Shown: positions 41,141-52,569 of the stretch, piece after piece
Position numbering within the stretch: position 1 is the first letter of the stretch
Layout: the number at the start of each line of letters is the position of its first letter
From: Diphasiastrum complanatum
Lineage: Eukaryota > Streptophyta > Lycopodiopsida > Lycopodiales > Lycopodiaceae
Direction: 5' to 3'
Assembly: GCA_029204225.1 (NCBI GenBank)
Contig: CM055108.1
Location: 25,551,803-25,615,802 of the forward strand
DNA length: 64,000 bases
Program-made: the position numbers and the translations under genes
The notes under the pieces: model-generated
Databases searched by the model: none
What the model saw: the letters and a program-made list of their open reading frames with translations, nothing else
Told to the model about the DNA's origin: nothing

Positions 41141-42193
41141 TTGGTTATTTCAACATTTCGCAAGGACATAATCCAGTCCAAGCTGCTTTGTCAGATTGTG
41201 GTGTCCTTCTTGGGATTCCATGGCCCCACGGTTGTGCCATACGACTGGTATGCCTTCCTCATCCATGAACTAACAATCTCCATCAAACCAAACACTCGTG
41301 AGAGTATCGCAGCGGGCTCCCAAATGTGTAACTTCGCATGTGCACTTCCCGAGGCGAAAGTGCGTAGCTTCCGCCGTTCTAGCCTTTTATCATCCACCGT
41401 GCCACACACTAACCTCAAGAAGGCATGGCGCTGCCCCTCCTCCTCATCTCCACCTGCCACCAAACGTCGTACCACCACCACCACACCAGTAACAGTTCCG
41501 GCTTCTACCACCGCCACTTCCTCTTCTGTACAACTCCCTACCACTATCTCTGATGCCGTTCTTTTTCCTTCTGTTCCACCCACAACTGCTGTTTCTGTTT
41601 CCATTCCCATCTCCTCTGTAGATATTACTTCTCCCTCTATTCCATCTTCTACCACCCCTTCCATTACTATCGCATCTTCCATTACCCATGTTTCCACCGT
41701 TGTCCCTCTCCAGTTCAATCCTGCTGATTCACAGTTGTCTCCAGACAACCTGGCATGGATGCAGGTCATCAACTTTTCACCACCACGCCAGGCCACTTTA
41801 GCCCCATCCTCTCCTTCCGTCCTCCACACTACCCTACAGTTTTCCTCTGTTCCCTCCATTCTCTCTTTTGGACAAGCTGTCCCCATCCCTGTCTCCACTT
41901 CTGTTCCTCCCACACCACCCACTTCTCCATCAAAGGCTGTCGAGGGCGACCAACCGTTGCTTGATGACGCATTTGTGCAAATTGTTTTTATTCCATCGCC
42001 AGATCGGACAGATCCCACCGCACCAGATGACAAGAGATCACTGGAGAAACTCATAGAGGACGAGGATGATGACACTATACAAGTCGTTGGGGCCACTACC
42101 TCACAAGCCCCTGCAACCGTCAATGTACCGGCTATTCCAACGGACCTACATCGGCCTACCAAGCCTTGGGGACATTCATCCAAGATGCAGTAG
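41141..42193 (+). CDS. Unrecognised 350-residue Ser/Thr/Pro-rich reading frame
   Basis: I do not recognise this protein. The first 90 residues look globular (GFHGPTVVPYDWYAFLIHEL; KPNTRESIAAGSQMCNFACA), then a basic patch (ATKRRTTTTT), then about 150 residues very rich in Ser, Thr, Pro and Val, then an acidic tail (EKLIEDEDDDTIQVV). No signal peptide or clear membrane segment. Protein-like sequence in other frames occurs just before it (40866-41130; NADLMVTVRIMSGDCQ) and just after (AYQALGTFIQDAVAARASLD near 42155), so the region looks like a decayed larger coding region. It sits between a gypsy fossil and a copia fossil, so it may be an extra frame of a retroelement. The long antisense frame is a mirror of its composition. 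Confidence 0.45.
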   Translation: MVISTFRKDIIQSKLLCQIVVSFLGFHGPTVVPYDWYAFLIHELTISIKPNTRESIAAGSQMCNFACALPEAKVRSFRRSSLLSSTVPHTNLKKAWRCPSSSSPPATKRRTTTTTPVTVPASTTATSSSVQLPTTISDAVLFPSVPPTTAVSVSIPISSVDITSPSIPSSTTPSITIASSITHVSTVVPLQFNPADSQLSPDNLAWMQVINFSPPRQATLAPSSPSVLHTTLQFSSVPSILSFGQAVPIPVSTSVPPTPPTSPSKAVEGDQPLLDDAFVQIVFIPSPDRTDPTAPDDKRSLEKLIEDEDDDTIQVVGATTSQAPATVNVPAIPTDLHRPTKPWGHSSKMQ

Positions 42194-42317
42194 CAGCCAG
42201 AGCCTCATTGGATAGCCAAATTTTTGCATTTGGCAACAAACAACACCCAGTTGCGAGCGCCGAAATTGTGACTTTTTTTTTGCGTGAGTGTGCAATGGCG
42301 ATCATCATTTCGTCCAT

Positions 42318-45300
42318 AGAAAAATACTAGAAACAAAAGAGCTGTGTATGAAAGTCTGCCAACGAGCAAAACACAACGAAAGAACCGCAACGTCAGGCCG
42401 CCAACAAGCGAGACACTGACGATCTTGCTCCAAAATCAAATTGATAATACAGTTGTTCTATTTTCGTCCATCTCCTTGGCTTGTGCCATTTGTCTTGATT
42501 GCTAGAACAGAATGTGTTCTGTGATGTGCAGTCGCGTGTCTAGGTTCCTGTGAAGCTTCCGTGCAAAAGAAAATTCAAAGACACAAAATCGTTCGCGACA
42601 ACGAAAACGAAAACGAAACAATTTGCGACATGGTATCAGTGCAAACATGTTATCACTACTGATATCTAAGCAATGATTCTCTAGACAACACAATATGGAT
42701 ACAACAATCCAGACAAGAGTAGCAATCAGTCTTGATGGCGCAAATTACAAAATCTGGAAATTCAACATAAAAACTCTTCTAAAGGGCGAAGACATCTGGT
42801 CGGTGATTGAACTCTCAGAGGTGCAGCCTCCAGAGGGAGACCCGAGGAGAGCTGAATGGATCAGAAAAGATGAGCGTGCAATGGCGATCATCATTTTGTC
42901 CATAAATGAAGATCTACTCATGCAGATTGAAGACTGTGAAAGCAGCCATGCAGCATGGGAAAGATTAAAATAGAAGTATGAAGTGAGGACTACAGCTTCA
43001 GTCATGCACCTTCACAATCAGCTGCAATCCATACGATGGGATGGGAACCAATTGGATTAGCACGTTGAGAAGATCAGAACGATCTTCGCTCAACTCATTG
43101 CATCAGGATAGGAGCACCAGGTCCTAGCACCACAACAATTGATGTACTTCATGAAATCTCTACCGATGTCCTATCAGCCTTTAAGGATGCTCATACTGAG
43201 TCTACCAGATATGACATTAGACAAGGCAGTCAGTCTTGTCGTTGATGAGAGACTGATGAAAGATGAAGGAGAGGGAAGCAGTGATCAAGAGAAGGCTCTC
43301 TTCACAAAGGAAAAGAAGAAGAACAAGAACAAGCCAAGATTCGAGAAGACGAAGTCCTCAAATCAACAATCTTCTTCCTGCGATCACTGCGACAAACCAG
43401 ACCATACAGCCAACAAATGCTGGTTCAATCCAACAATACCTTGCATGCACTGCAGAGTCATCAAAGGATGCTGATAGTGGTGACGAAGCCTTCATGATAC
43501 TCGATGAAGCTTCAATGAGCTACATTGAACACGACTATGATGTAGTCATTGATTCAGGAGCAACATCGCACATCACCTGCAACAAGTAGATCTTGATCGA
43601 CTTCAGAGAGCTCGAAAATAACAGAGCAGTGATTCTAAGTGATGGGAGCAGACACGATGTCAAAGGCATCGTCACTCTACAGCTGCGAACATTGTTAGGC
43701 CAAGTAGAGCTGCTAGGAGCACTCTATGTGCCCTCACTCAGAAAATATCTGCTATATGTTTCCAAGATAGCAGATCTTGGCATTTGAGTTTTGTTTGACG
43801 ACAACACATGTCGTATGATCGAGAAAACAACAAACAAGTTGCTGATGGTCGGATGTAGAGAAGGAAACCTCTACCAGGCCAAGATAATCAGCAACTCTGA
43901 AAGCGTATTAAATGCATCAGAAAATGAAGATCAGCTCTGGCATAGGAGAATGTATCATCTGAACATGCAGAGCCTGCATGACATGTACAAGAAAGACATA
44001 GTCACAGGTCTCAAGATTTCAAGGCCCGAAACTGAGTTCTGCGAAGCCTGTCAGAAAGGCAAGCAACATCGAAATCCATTCACGCATGAGGAAAGAAGAG
44101 CCAAAGAAGTTCTTGAGCTCATCCACTATGATGTCTGTGGACCGATGAAGATGGATTCGCTCTCAGGTTCGAGGTATTTTCTGACGTTCATAAATGATTA
44201 CAGCCGGATGACCACGATCTACTAATTAAAGAAGAAATCCGAAGTGTTTGATTCTTTCAAGAAGTTTGTGGCATTTGCAGAACGACACACCTCAAAAAGG
44301 ATACATATCCTTAGATCTGACAATGGAGGTGAATACAAAAGCAAAGAATTCACAAAAAATTCTATGAAGAACAGGGGATCAAACACCAATTCACTCCTGC
44401 ATACACACCAGAATACAATGGTGTTGCCGAAACAAAAAACAAAATACTGGTCGAAGGAGCCAGATGCATGATGACACAGGCTCAATTGCCAAGTCAATTC
44501 TGGGAGGCAATAGTTGCAGCTGTACACTTGTAGAACAAATCAACAATGACAACGCTGGATAACAAGACGCCGTACGAAATGTGGACAGGTAAAAAGTCTG
44601 ATCTATCATATGTACGTGTGTTCGGATGTGCAGCATATAAGCACATTCCAAAAGAAAAAATAAGCAAGCTCGATGACAAATCAGAGCAAACGATCATGGT
44701 CGGCTACTCGAATGGAACACAAGTGTACAGGCTCTATGATCCAACCACGAAAAAGGTTGTTTCGAACAGAGATGTGAAGTTCGATGAGTCCACATTTTCT
44801 GGACTAAAAGACAAAAGAGGCCATGAGATCTTCACACTGCTGCCTATTCAAGAGGGAGATCGAGGACAGACTTTAAATCAGAATGCAGAGCCGTAGACTC
44901 CAGAGCAACATGAAGTAGAGGATCAACCCCACGAACAAGAAACGTTCAAGCAGCGACGAAACGAACCTAGAAGGTCAATGAGACAAAGAAGACCTCCGAA
45001 CCGTTATTCTGACAATCTTCAGTGGAGCGAAGACACACAGTTCGAGTATTGCAGCTTCACTAAAGAGCCAACAACATATCAAGAAGCAATCTAGAGTTCA
45101 GAGGGAAAATTCTGGAAGCAAGCAATGTCAGAGGAGATCGAGTCGATGAGGCAAAATGAGGCATGGACATTAGAGCCACTGCCAGAAAACAGAAAAATCG
45201 TCGACTGCAAGTGGGTATACAAGAGAAAGATGAAATCAGATGGCACCATTGGCCGCTACAAGGCAAGGCTTGTCGCGAAGGGCTACACGTAGAGATATGG

Positions 45301-46888
45301 TGTTGATCATTTTGACACATATTCGTCGATGGTCAAGATAACAAGCATACGACTACTCCTTGCATACGCCACACAACACAATCTGGAAATTCACCAGATT
45401 GATGTGAAAACAACCTTTCTCCACGGAGATCTAGAGGAGGAAATCTTCATGAAGCAGCTTGAAGGTTTTGAAGACCCCGACAATCGACAAATAGTCTGTC
45501 GGTTGCAAAGATGCATCTATGGTCTAAAACATGCATCACGAGCTTGGTACAAGAAGCTCGATGGTCTTCTGAAGTCTTTAGACTTCAATCCTACACAACT
45601 AGACTGCAATGTCTACATAAAAAGAGTAGGAAAGGATTTTGTGATACTGACTATATTCGTGGATGATTTGCTATATATGATAGGAAATTCCTTGATGCTG
45701 ATAAAATACACGAAGAGTCAGATTTCTGAAAGTTACGAAATCACAGATCTTGGAGAAGCAACAAAGTGCCTCGGGCTGGAGACCAGAAGAGATCGAACAA
45801 AGGGCGAAATGCACTTGAGTCAGTCAGAATATGCCAGAAAGGTGCTCAAGCAGTACCACATGATGGACAAAAGACCACGCCAATGATAGTTGAAGCCAAG
45901 CTGACGAAGCAGGATTGCCCAAAAATGGAAGAGGAAGAACAAAAGATGGCATGTATACCCTACCAAAACTTAATCAGTAGTCTGATGTACCTTACAATTT
46001 GTACCAGGCCTGATCTAGCTTTATCTATTTACGCCTTGAGCCAATTCTCTTCCAATCCTGGCCTGACACATTGGCAAATGGCAAAACGAATCTACAGTAT
46101 CTGAAGGGTACCAAAATATGAGATTAACCTACAGAACTGAAAACGAAGAAAAATGATTCGAGCTGCACCACTATAGTGATGCGATGGTGAACTCCTGCAA
46201 CTTTGCTGCAACACGAACACGAAGCAAAGGTCAAACGGAGAACAATTTGCAAAAGTTAACGTGCCTTGACTCGAAGGATGAACGATTCGCGAATCATTTA
46301 TAAATCGTAAACATACCTCCAAGATCGCAACCGCAAAGGGATGCAAAACGAAAAGATACAAAAAAAAAACGAAAAGAACGAAAGCAAATGAAGGAAACAA
46401 AACAAACGAAGGGAAATCTTTCGCCTTGCCAGCTGGCAGCTCAACGAGCTTGGAGTCGTAGACTTCACGCCTAGCTGAAACGAGTGGCAATGACGGAGAG
46501 TAACTGATTAGTTGATAAGCCTTAACTAGTCTTGTAATTCTCTGTTTTAACTGTCTTGTAAACTCCACGCAGTGGAGATATATAAACTATTCTCTTGAAT
46601 CATAACATAGAATCTGAATAGACAGAATTTCTGTAAGAGACAGAGTGAGACGTAGCAAGTAGAGCAGAAAAGAAAAATACTAGAAACAAAAGAGCTGTGC
46701 ATGAAAGTCTGCCAACGAGCAGAACACGGCGAAAGAGCAGAGCGTCAGGCCACCAACGAGTGAGACACTGACGATCTTGCTCCAAAATCAAATTGATAAT
46801 ACAGTTGCTCTATTTTCTTCCATCTCCTTGTCTTGTGCCATCTGTCTTGATTGCTAGAATAGAATGTGTTCTGTGATGTGCAGTCGCG
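42318..46888 (+). mobile_element. Ty1/copia fossil with partial LTRs
   Basis: Parts: partial 5' LTR about 42318-42630; primer site TGGTATCAGTGC at 42631; gag from 42695 (MDTTIQTRVAISLDGANY) with zinc knuckle (CDHCDKPDHTANKC near 43380); protease (VIDSGATSHIT near 43550); integrase (WHRRMYHLNMQSL near 43940; LRSDNGGEY near 44315); reverse transcriptase (about 45090-45890; CKWVYKRKMKSDGT, YGLKHASRAWYKK); RNase H start (TRPDLALSIYALSQF near 46010); 3' LTR about 46185-46888. Broken, roughly ten to fifteen breaks. Same or sister family as the fossil at 1830-3998. Confidence 0.85.
46185..46888 (+). repeat. 3' LTR of the copia fossil (incomplete)
   Basis: Starts TGGTGAACTCC. The part from about 46670 (AAAAATACTAGAAACAAAAG) repeats 42318-42570 directly, and its first 400 bases recur inverted at 40460-40858. 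A TATA-like GATATATAAAC lies near 46577. Confidence 0.72.
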
Positions 46889-47514
46889 GTTAGAAAGCAT
46901 ATTGATGTTATATACAAAGATGAACTTATTAGTACTATGGCGGTGGAAGAAGACTAAAGCCTTCATTATATCAGGACGGAGCTTGTCCTATTACAATACG
47001 AGATTCTTGAATATTTCATAGTCATTTTTCATGAGAAATTGGCAAGTCTTTACAAATTATAGTTGACTTAGTTTTGTATAGTGATTGTCAATAGGAATGA
47101 ATCATTCTTCTATGCAATAATCAACAGTACATCTTTTTCTTTTTCTTTTCTTTTTTACAAATACGTAAAAAAAGCAAATAATGTACGGGGATAGAAACTA
47201 GCAAGGTAACTTTTTCTAAAGGACTTTTAGATATCAAACATTTTCTAATATTAGAAATGGCTCTTTTGCAAGTACATAAAAGACAAGAGCACCATATCAA
47301 ATGTACAAACATTGGCGAAACTATCAAAATAGTGGAAGAGCATTCAGGGACAACAACAGTGGCATTTGAAACAAATGTCTTGATCAACTCCAGTCATAAT
47401 TTGTACACTTCATTAGAATGGTATTCATCAAGAGTGAACTGTCATTTTCAACACAATGTATTAGTGATTTCATGATAGACACAATGCTAAACTATAAAAA
47501 TCTTACATAATCAA
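46889..47514. other. Gene-free stretch
   Basis: AT-rich with a pyrimidine tract near 47130-47155. Nothing recognised. Confidence 0.4.
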
Positions 47515-48395
47515 TTGTGAATGCGTCTACTAAAAAAGCATACAAAGTATATCTTCCCTCTACTGACAAGAATGTTGTTAGTAGAGATGTGATATTCCAT
47601 GAAGATCATAAGTTTAACTTGGATAGTCTCATGAAAGATCTACAATCATCAATCTTGATGCTGCTCAAGAAGTTATGAGGCCGAGGCTTGAGGAGGAGAA
47701 ACTTCAAGCACCCACACCAAGAAGATCTACATGAGAAGGATCTGAGCCAAGGAGGCTCACATATGATGAGTAAGGAAGGCAAGTGGAAGGTGAAACTTCC
47801 TATCATGCTCTCTTCATATTAGATGAAGAGCCTAAAGATGTCCAAGAAGTACTTCAATCCAAGATGTGGGTTGAAGCAATGACCGAAGGTTTTGAAGCCT
47901 TGATGTCAAACAACACATGTGGGAGCTTGTGGAGCCGCCAAACAACATGCATGTGATTGGATGTAAGTGGGTTTTCAGAATCAAGTATAATACTGATGGA
48001 TCTATCAATAAGTATAAAGCAAGACTTTGTGCCAAAGGCTACTCACAAATCAAAGGTCTTGACTATGAAGACACCTTTGCACCAGTTGCAAAAATGGTAA
48101 CAATCAAAATACTCATATCTCTTGCATGTTTTCACAATTGGAGTATGTTCCAGCTTGATGTTTCTAATGTCTTTCTCAATGGTTACCTTGAGGAGGAGAT
48201 TTACATGGAACAACCTCCTGGTTTTGTGAAAGAAGGTGAAGAATCAAAAGTTTGTCTTTTGTTTAAAAGTCTCTATGGACTGAAACAAGCACCAAGGTCT
48301 TGGTATGCAAGGCTCAACTTCTATCTCATATCACTCGGATTTTGTCTTAGTGAATATGACCCCTCTTTGTATTATAAGTTTGTAGATAATTTTGT
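47515..48395 (+). mobile_element. Ty1/copia integrase-tail and reverse transcriptase fragment
   Basis: The integrase-tail block STKKAYKVYLPST (about 47527) is followed by reverse transcriptase (GCKWVFRIKYNTDGSINKYK near 47960, FQLDVSNVFLNGYLEEE, LYGLKQAPRSWYARLNF). It closely resembles the copies at 14947-19297. Broken, a few breaks, no LTRs seen. Confidence 0.82.
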
Positions 48396-50396
48396 AAATA
48401 TTCTTCTAAATTTTTGCGAAACGAAGACAATAAGCGACATTTTTGGAAGCGGAAGTTGAAGTTTCAACTATAGAAACCACAAGTTGTTGCGGATATAGGC
48501 ACTTTCGACGATGCAGGTTTTTTTATCAATATAAATATGGCCTATCTTGAACTTTTCAGTCTTTACATGGATTGGGAGCAAAACCTTACAGATTATTTTG
48601 CGAAGATTCGTCACAATTTGCAAGATAGAAGGAAGTCAATACGTTATAAACAATTCTGTACATATTCATTTTGGCAGTTTGGCACCTTTGCGACAAAGGC
48701 GAAATCCAAGGAAGACTTGATGTTGATTGAGGCTCAACAAAATTTGGAGTTCACCCAAAAACTACATGAAGAACCGAATCCTTCATAAATATTCATTCTT
48801 GCCTATGTCGTGGTGATGTTTCTATGTGATGCTGAATCCAGATCTTTGAAGTTTTGAAGGTGTTTTGAAGTTTGATTTAAGTTCTCATCAATAATTCAAA
48901 GATCAACTCAAATCAACCTATTTAAAGAAACAACAAAGACACAGATTCTCTAAGACGAAGAAATATCTAAAGGAAGACACATATGAAGATATATTTTTGC
49001 CTTAACGAAAATCTGAAGAACAGAATGTTTCGCGAACGATCCTCGAAATGAAGATGATATGTTCCACATTTGAGGAAGGGGATATCTGATGCCATGAAAA
49101 TGTTAAACATTAAATATCAACCCAAATATGGCATGATATACTCAAAAATGAAGTTATAAGCTGGATAAATATAAATCATGAAGAGGCCTAAGTCGATTTC
49201 GAGAATATATCTCCTAAGTACTTGCCTTTTTAAGGGCAAGACCTTTAAAAGAGAAAGACATTGTCTTAGATAGCCTTTACTAGGCCGTCCATGCGAAACG
49301 ACTAGATAAGAAAAGACATGTTACGCTAGAGTAATTTTAACTCTTAGTTAAATATACCTCTTATGGTATAATTGAACGTATATGCAATCTAATTGTTAAC
49401 TAGACCCTTTTGGGGGAGCGACGCACCTGTTGTTTTAGAGGTGTATTTGTTTGCCCCATAGAACATATATTGATCTCACACTTCAGTCTCGACCATCGAG
49501 AGAGAAGAGTTTATGCATATGTAAGAGGTTGAAGAAGTGAATAGAGTGCTGAGAGTTATTCTCCCTTATCTTTGTTCTCCGCACTTTTGGGTGTGTGTGA
49601 TCCTGAGTCTACTAGCAATCTCTAACGCATTACATGAATCACTCTCTGATCAGACAGACTCTCTAGTGCATTACAGTCGTTTGCTGTGTATCCGTAAAGC
49701 ATGCCCTAAAGAACTATCTTAAAATCATCTTATTCGTCTGTCGCGAATACTTTCTTTTTGGCACTCAAATAACGACTACATTTGGTACAGTCTAGCACGA
49801 TCATTGAATAAAGCTGTATGTATACATATGAGATGACAGTCCCTATCTGAAAAATTGAGTCTTTAATCTGTGTTCCTGATTGTAATTGACATACGTTTCT
49901 AACGTGCTCTAAAACTATTCGTGTTCTTTAACCATTAATTTGGACTTAAGTTGTTGAGGACTTCTGTCTAGAAACGAACAGTTCGCAAATGCGATTAACT
50001 AATTGTATGCACAACCACCAATACATCGAACATTTTTTGACTCTCCGTTGACTCCTTAATCAGCCGGAGTGAAGTACTGTTGTACTACTTTGATAACATC
50101 TCACCTGTAGAGCGCGTTTCATTCGATTTGATAGAGGCCAGATTGTTGTTCTGAAATTATTAACATTGCACAACCCAAACACAAGCAATGCTGGTTACTT
50201 TCTAATGTCTGTTGACAACCAGAATAACACTCGAAACCACTTGTCATAATTGTATCAAATATATAACTTTTAAACGCTATCCTTTGTGGGAATGACATTA
50301 TTTACTACAAAAATCTATATTAACCTTGTTGGTATAGTACCACACCTCCAAACATAGTAAGCAAACAACATCTATAAAAAGAATTTGTAGCTCTAA
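48396..50396. other. Gene-free stretch, unknown repeats possible
   Basis: No protein similarity recognised. A few patches such as TTCGCGAACGATCC near 49031 and GGGGGAGCGACGCACC near 49415 look element-derived, but no paired ends were found. Confidence 0.35.
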
Positions 50397-50815
50397 AGAT
50401 AGCACGTCGACATACTATATGAAATGAGAAATTTTTTTGTAGCCTCCAAACATAGCATGCCGGTGTGCTATCTTTGGATGCTATCAAAAAAAAATTTAAT
50501 TTGAATTTTTTTTTACTTAAAGAGAATTTTAGCTATGTACCAGTGCTCGGGAAACCTCTTTTGAGTTATCCTAAAAAAAAACTTACATTTTATAGAGCTT
50601 CTCAATTTTTTGAAGACTTTCATTTATAAAAAGGTATATCTGCTTGTATAAAAAACCATCAAGCATTTTGTTATGCTGGTTTTTGAGAACTTGTCGGTTC
50701 CATTCCTATAGTTGGTTGATTTTTCCGAGCACTGCTATGTGCCAAACCACATTCTTAATAATAAACATTGAGGTAGTGGCATAAAAAAGGTAGCACACCA
50801 TGTGCTATCTTTTTG
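50397..50815. repeat. Set of inverted repeats with AAAGATAGCAC ends
   Basis: AAAGATAGCACGTCGACATACTATA at 50397-50421 pairs with the complement of 50455-50479 (reads AAAGATAGCACACCGGCATG from the other strand) to form a hairpin. A third copy at about 50788-50811 (reverse-complement AAAGATAGCACATGGTG) could pair with the first as outer ends of a composite MITE. The hAT-like element at 50541-50734 lies between copies two and three. Confidence 0.55.
50541..50734. mobile_element. hAT-like MITE, 194 bp
   Basis: The ends are inverted repeats CAGTGCTCGGGAAA and, from the right, CAGTGCTCGGAAAA; CAGTG starts are usual for hAT elements. Flanking 8-bp direct repeats CTATGTAC (50533-50540) and CTATGTGC (50735-50742) differ at one base, so the insertion is probably moderately old. 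No coding capacity. Confidence 0.78.
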
Positions 50816-51170
50816 TTGAATCTGTTGGATTTCAATGCTCAGCCTCAAATCCTTTTGTTAATGAGCATCTTGAAAGTCGAAAACAGAAGGCTCAAATTTT
50901 TCCTAAGCAAGAAAATTCAGACCCTGGGTCGGGTCGGATCGGTTCGGATTTTTTTGACCCTTCACTATATTATCCGAGCACCTTCGAACCTGTCGGGTCT
51001 AATTTTTCCGACCCCGAAACATTCGACCCTCAGCATATTTTCAACCCAGCGTATATTTTTCAATCCTTTGAAGAAAATTCGGCCCTATGTAATTTTTAAT
51101 ACTGTTAGTCAAAAATCCGACCCAACGACTTCCCCTACTTTCTAACTATATGAGGCGGTTGTAATAACTA

Positions 51171-51307
51171 TAGCAAAAGTCGTTGTAGATATTTTGTAGT
51201 ATATCACACTTAGAATCTTCATCAGAAAACTTCTTCTGATAATTCAAAGTCTGATAGTTTGTTAATCTGCATCAGCGTTATCACTCTCAACAAGTTGAAG
51301 TTATAGC
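51171..51307 (+). mobile_element. Left part of an older copia remnant split by the whole copia element
   Basis: Sequence up to ATAGC at 51303-51307 is continuous in origin with that from 57169 onward, because the whole element between them is flanked by ATAGC on both sides. The right part leads to a copia primer site at 57356 and a gag start, so this stretch is probably part of that remnant's 5' LTR. Its left edge is not defined. Confidence 0.45.
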
Positions 51308-51960
51308 TGTGAAAAATTGTCAACTAGTAGTATTTTCCTAACTTGAGATTTTGTAGGCCTATGGCCAAATAAAAGTTAGAGATAGGTTCATACATGTATG
51401 TAGAGGCCCAAAGTATGTGTACACTACTTTTGAGGTCACATTAATTAGAGGAGGTCGAGTGTGGAGCTCTTCTATTGGCTCATAATTTGGTGCATTCCTA
51501 TTTGACCAAATTTCTAGGTATATGGGTGAATCCTATTGGACCCCAATTTTAGCCTATCATAAGACAAGTGGCCAAGAGGCACTATGGCTGCTATAAATAG
51601 CCATCTCCACGAGTATGTACACATCTCATTTTCATTCTATTGAATGAATGTTATGCTCTTTGAAGGTCCATCTTCTTCTCTCTCACTTTTTTGTTCATAT
51701 CTTGCATTCTAGCCACTAGAATTGTGATTTCTTTGTTGCTATGGCTTCACACGTGTGAAATGCAGGTTGTAGGCTCTGAAGTACGGACAGGGACAGCAAG
51801 TTTCTGTTTGTGGAAGCTTATGATCAGATTTTGATGTTTAGTTGATGTTTAGTATGCTTAACATCACAATTTCTATCATTTTTTCAATCTAGATGTGCAT
51901 AACTTCCATGGCCAAGATCTTTATGAAACTTTAGCATCTTTTGGATCTGAGTTTTTCACA
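51308..51960 (+). repeat. 5' LTR of the whole copia element
   Basis: TGTGAAAAATTG...TTTTTCACA. A TATA box (TATAAATA) at 51592-51599 marks a likely promoter. An AATGAATG-rich stretch and pyrimidine tracts follow. Confidence 0.95.
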
Positions 51961-51972
51961 TGGTATCAGAGC
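51961..51972 (+). promoter_or_regulatory. Primer-binding site (initiator tRNA-Met type)
   Basis: TGGTATCAGAGC lies directly after the 5' LTR and matches the 3' end of plant initiator tRNA-Met, the usual copia primer. Confidence 0.93.
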
Positions 51973-52569
51973 ATTAGGCGGCCAAATGTGCAGGTTTTGC
52001 CAGATTTAGAAGAGATTTGTGGGCGAGTTTGCTTTTGTAGCATTCCAATCAAGTTTCTAGCTAAAAATCTTGTTGATTTATGTGTAGAAATTGGATCTTT
52101 GTGATCAAAACATCATTTGTATGCATTTCAATTGAAGTAGGGTGAATTCCCTCTGTACTTATCAGAATAAGGAGACAAAAATTGTTTTGGAAAGAGGGAG
52201 ATGCAAGATCCAACAAGATCCTATTAGTTTTCCATTCTAGCATATAGTTTTTTGATTCAATTTCTTGCTTCTTCATGTCAAAAACTTCAAAATTGATGTA
52301 ACCCTCTGATTTTCAGTTTGCTGAATGATTCAAGAGTGTATTTCAATCTTAGGAGTGAGGGAAAAGCAAGTATATTGAGGTTTGGTCTTGGTTTGATCAA
52401 GAAATCATAAAACTAGTGGCTAAAATTAAGGAAAAAGTGAGGAAAAGAGAGAAAAAGTAAGGTTTTAGGTTCCAAATCTTTGTGATTTCTTCTTGTGTTT
52501 CATTTGTTGATTCAAGAGAGTGCTTAGTGCATTGGAACAGGTCAAAGATCAGAGATCAATCATTGCAAC

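Noticed and set aside
41191-42183. Long antisense open frame (330 codons) opposite the Ser/Thr/Pro-rich frame
   Set aside because: Composition (Gly/Val/Glu/Thr-rich) mirrors the codon bias of the + frame and shows no motif; the + frame has more protein-like flanks.
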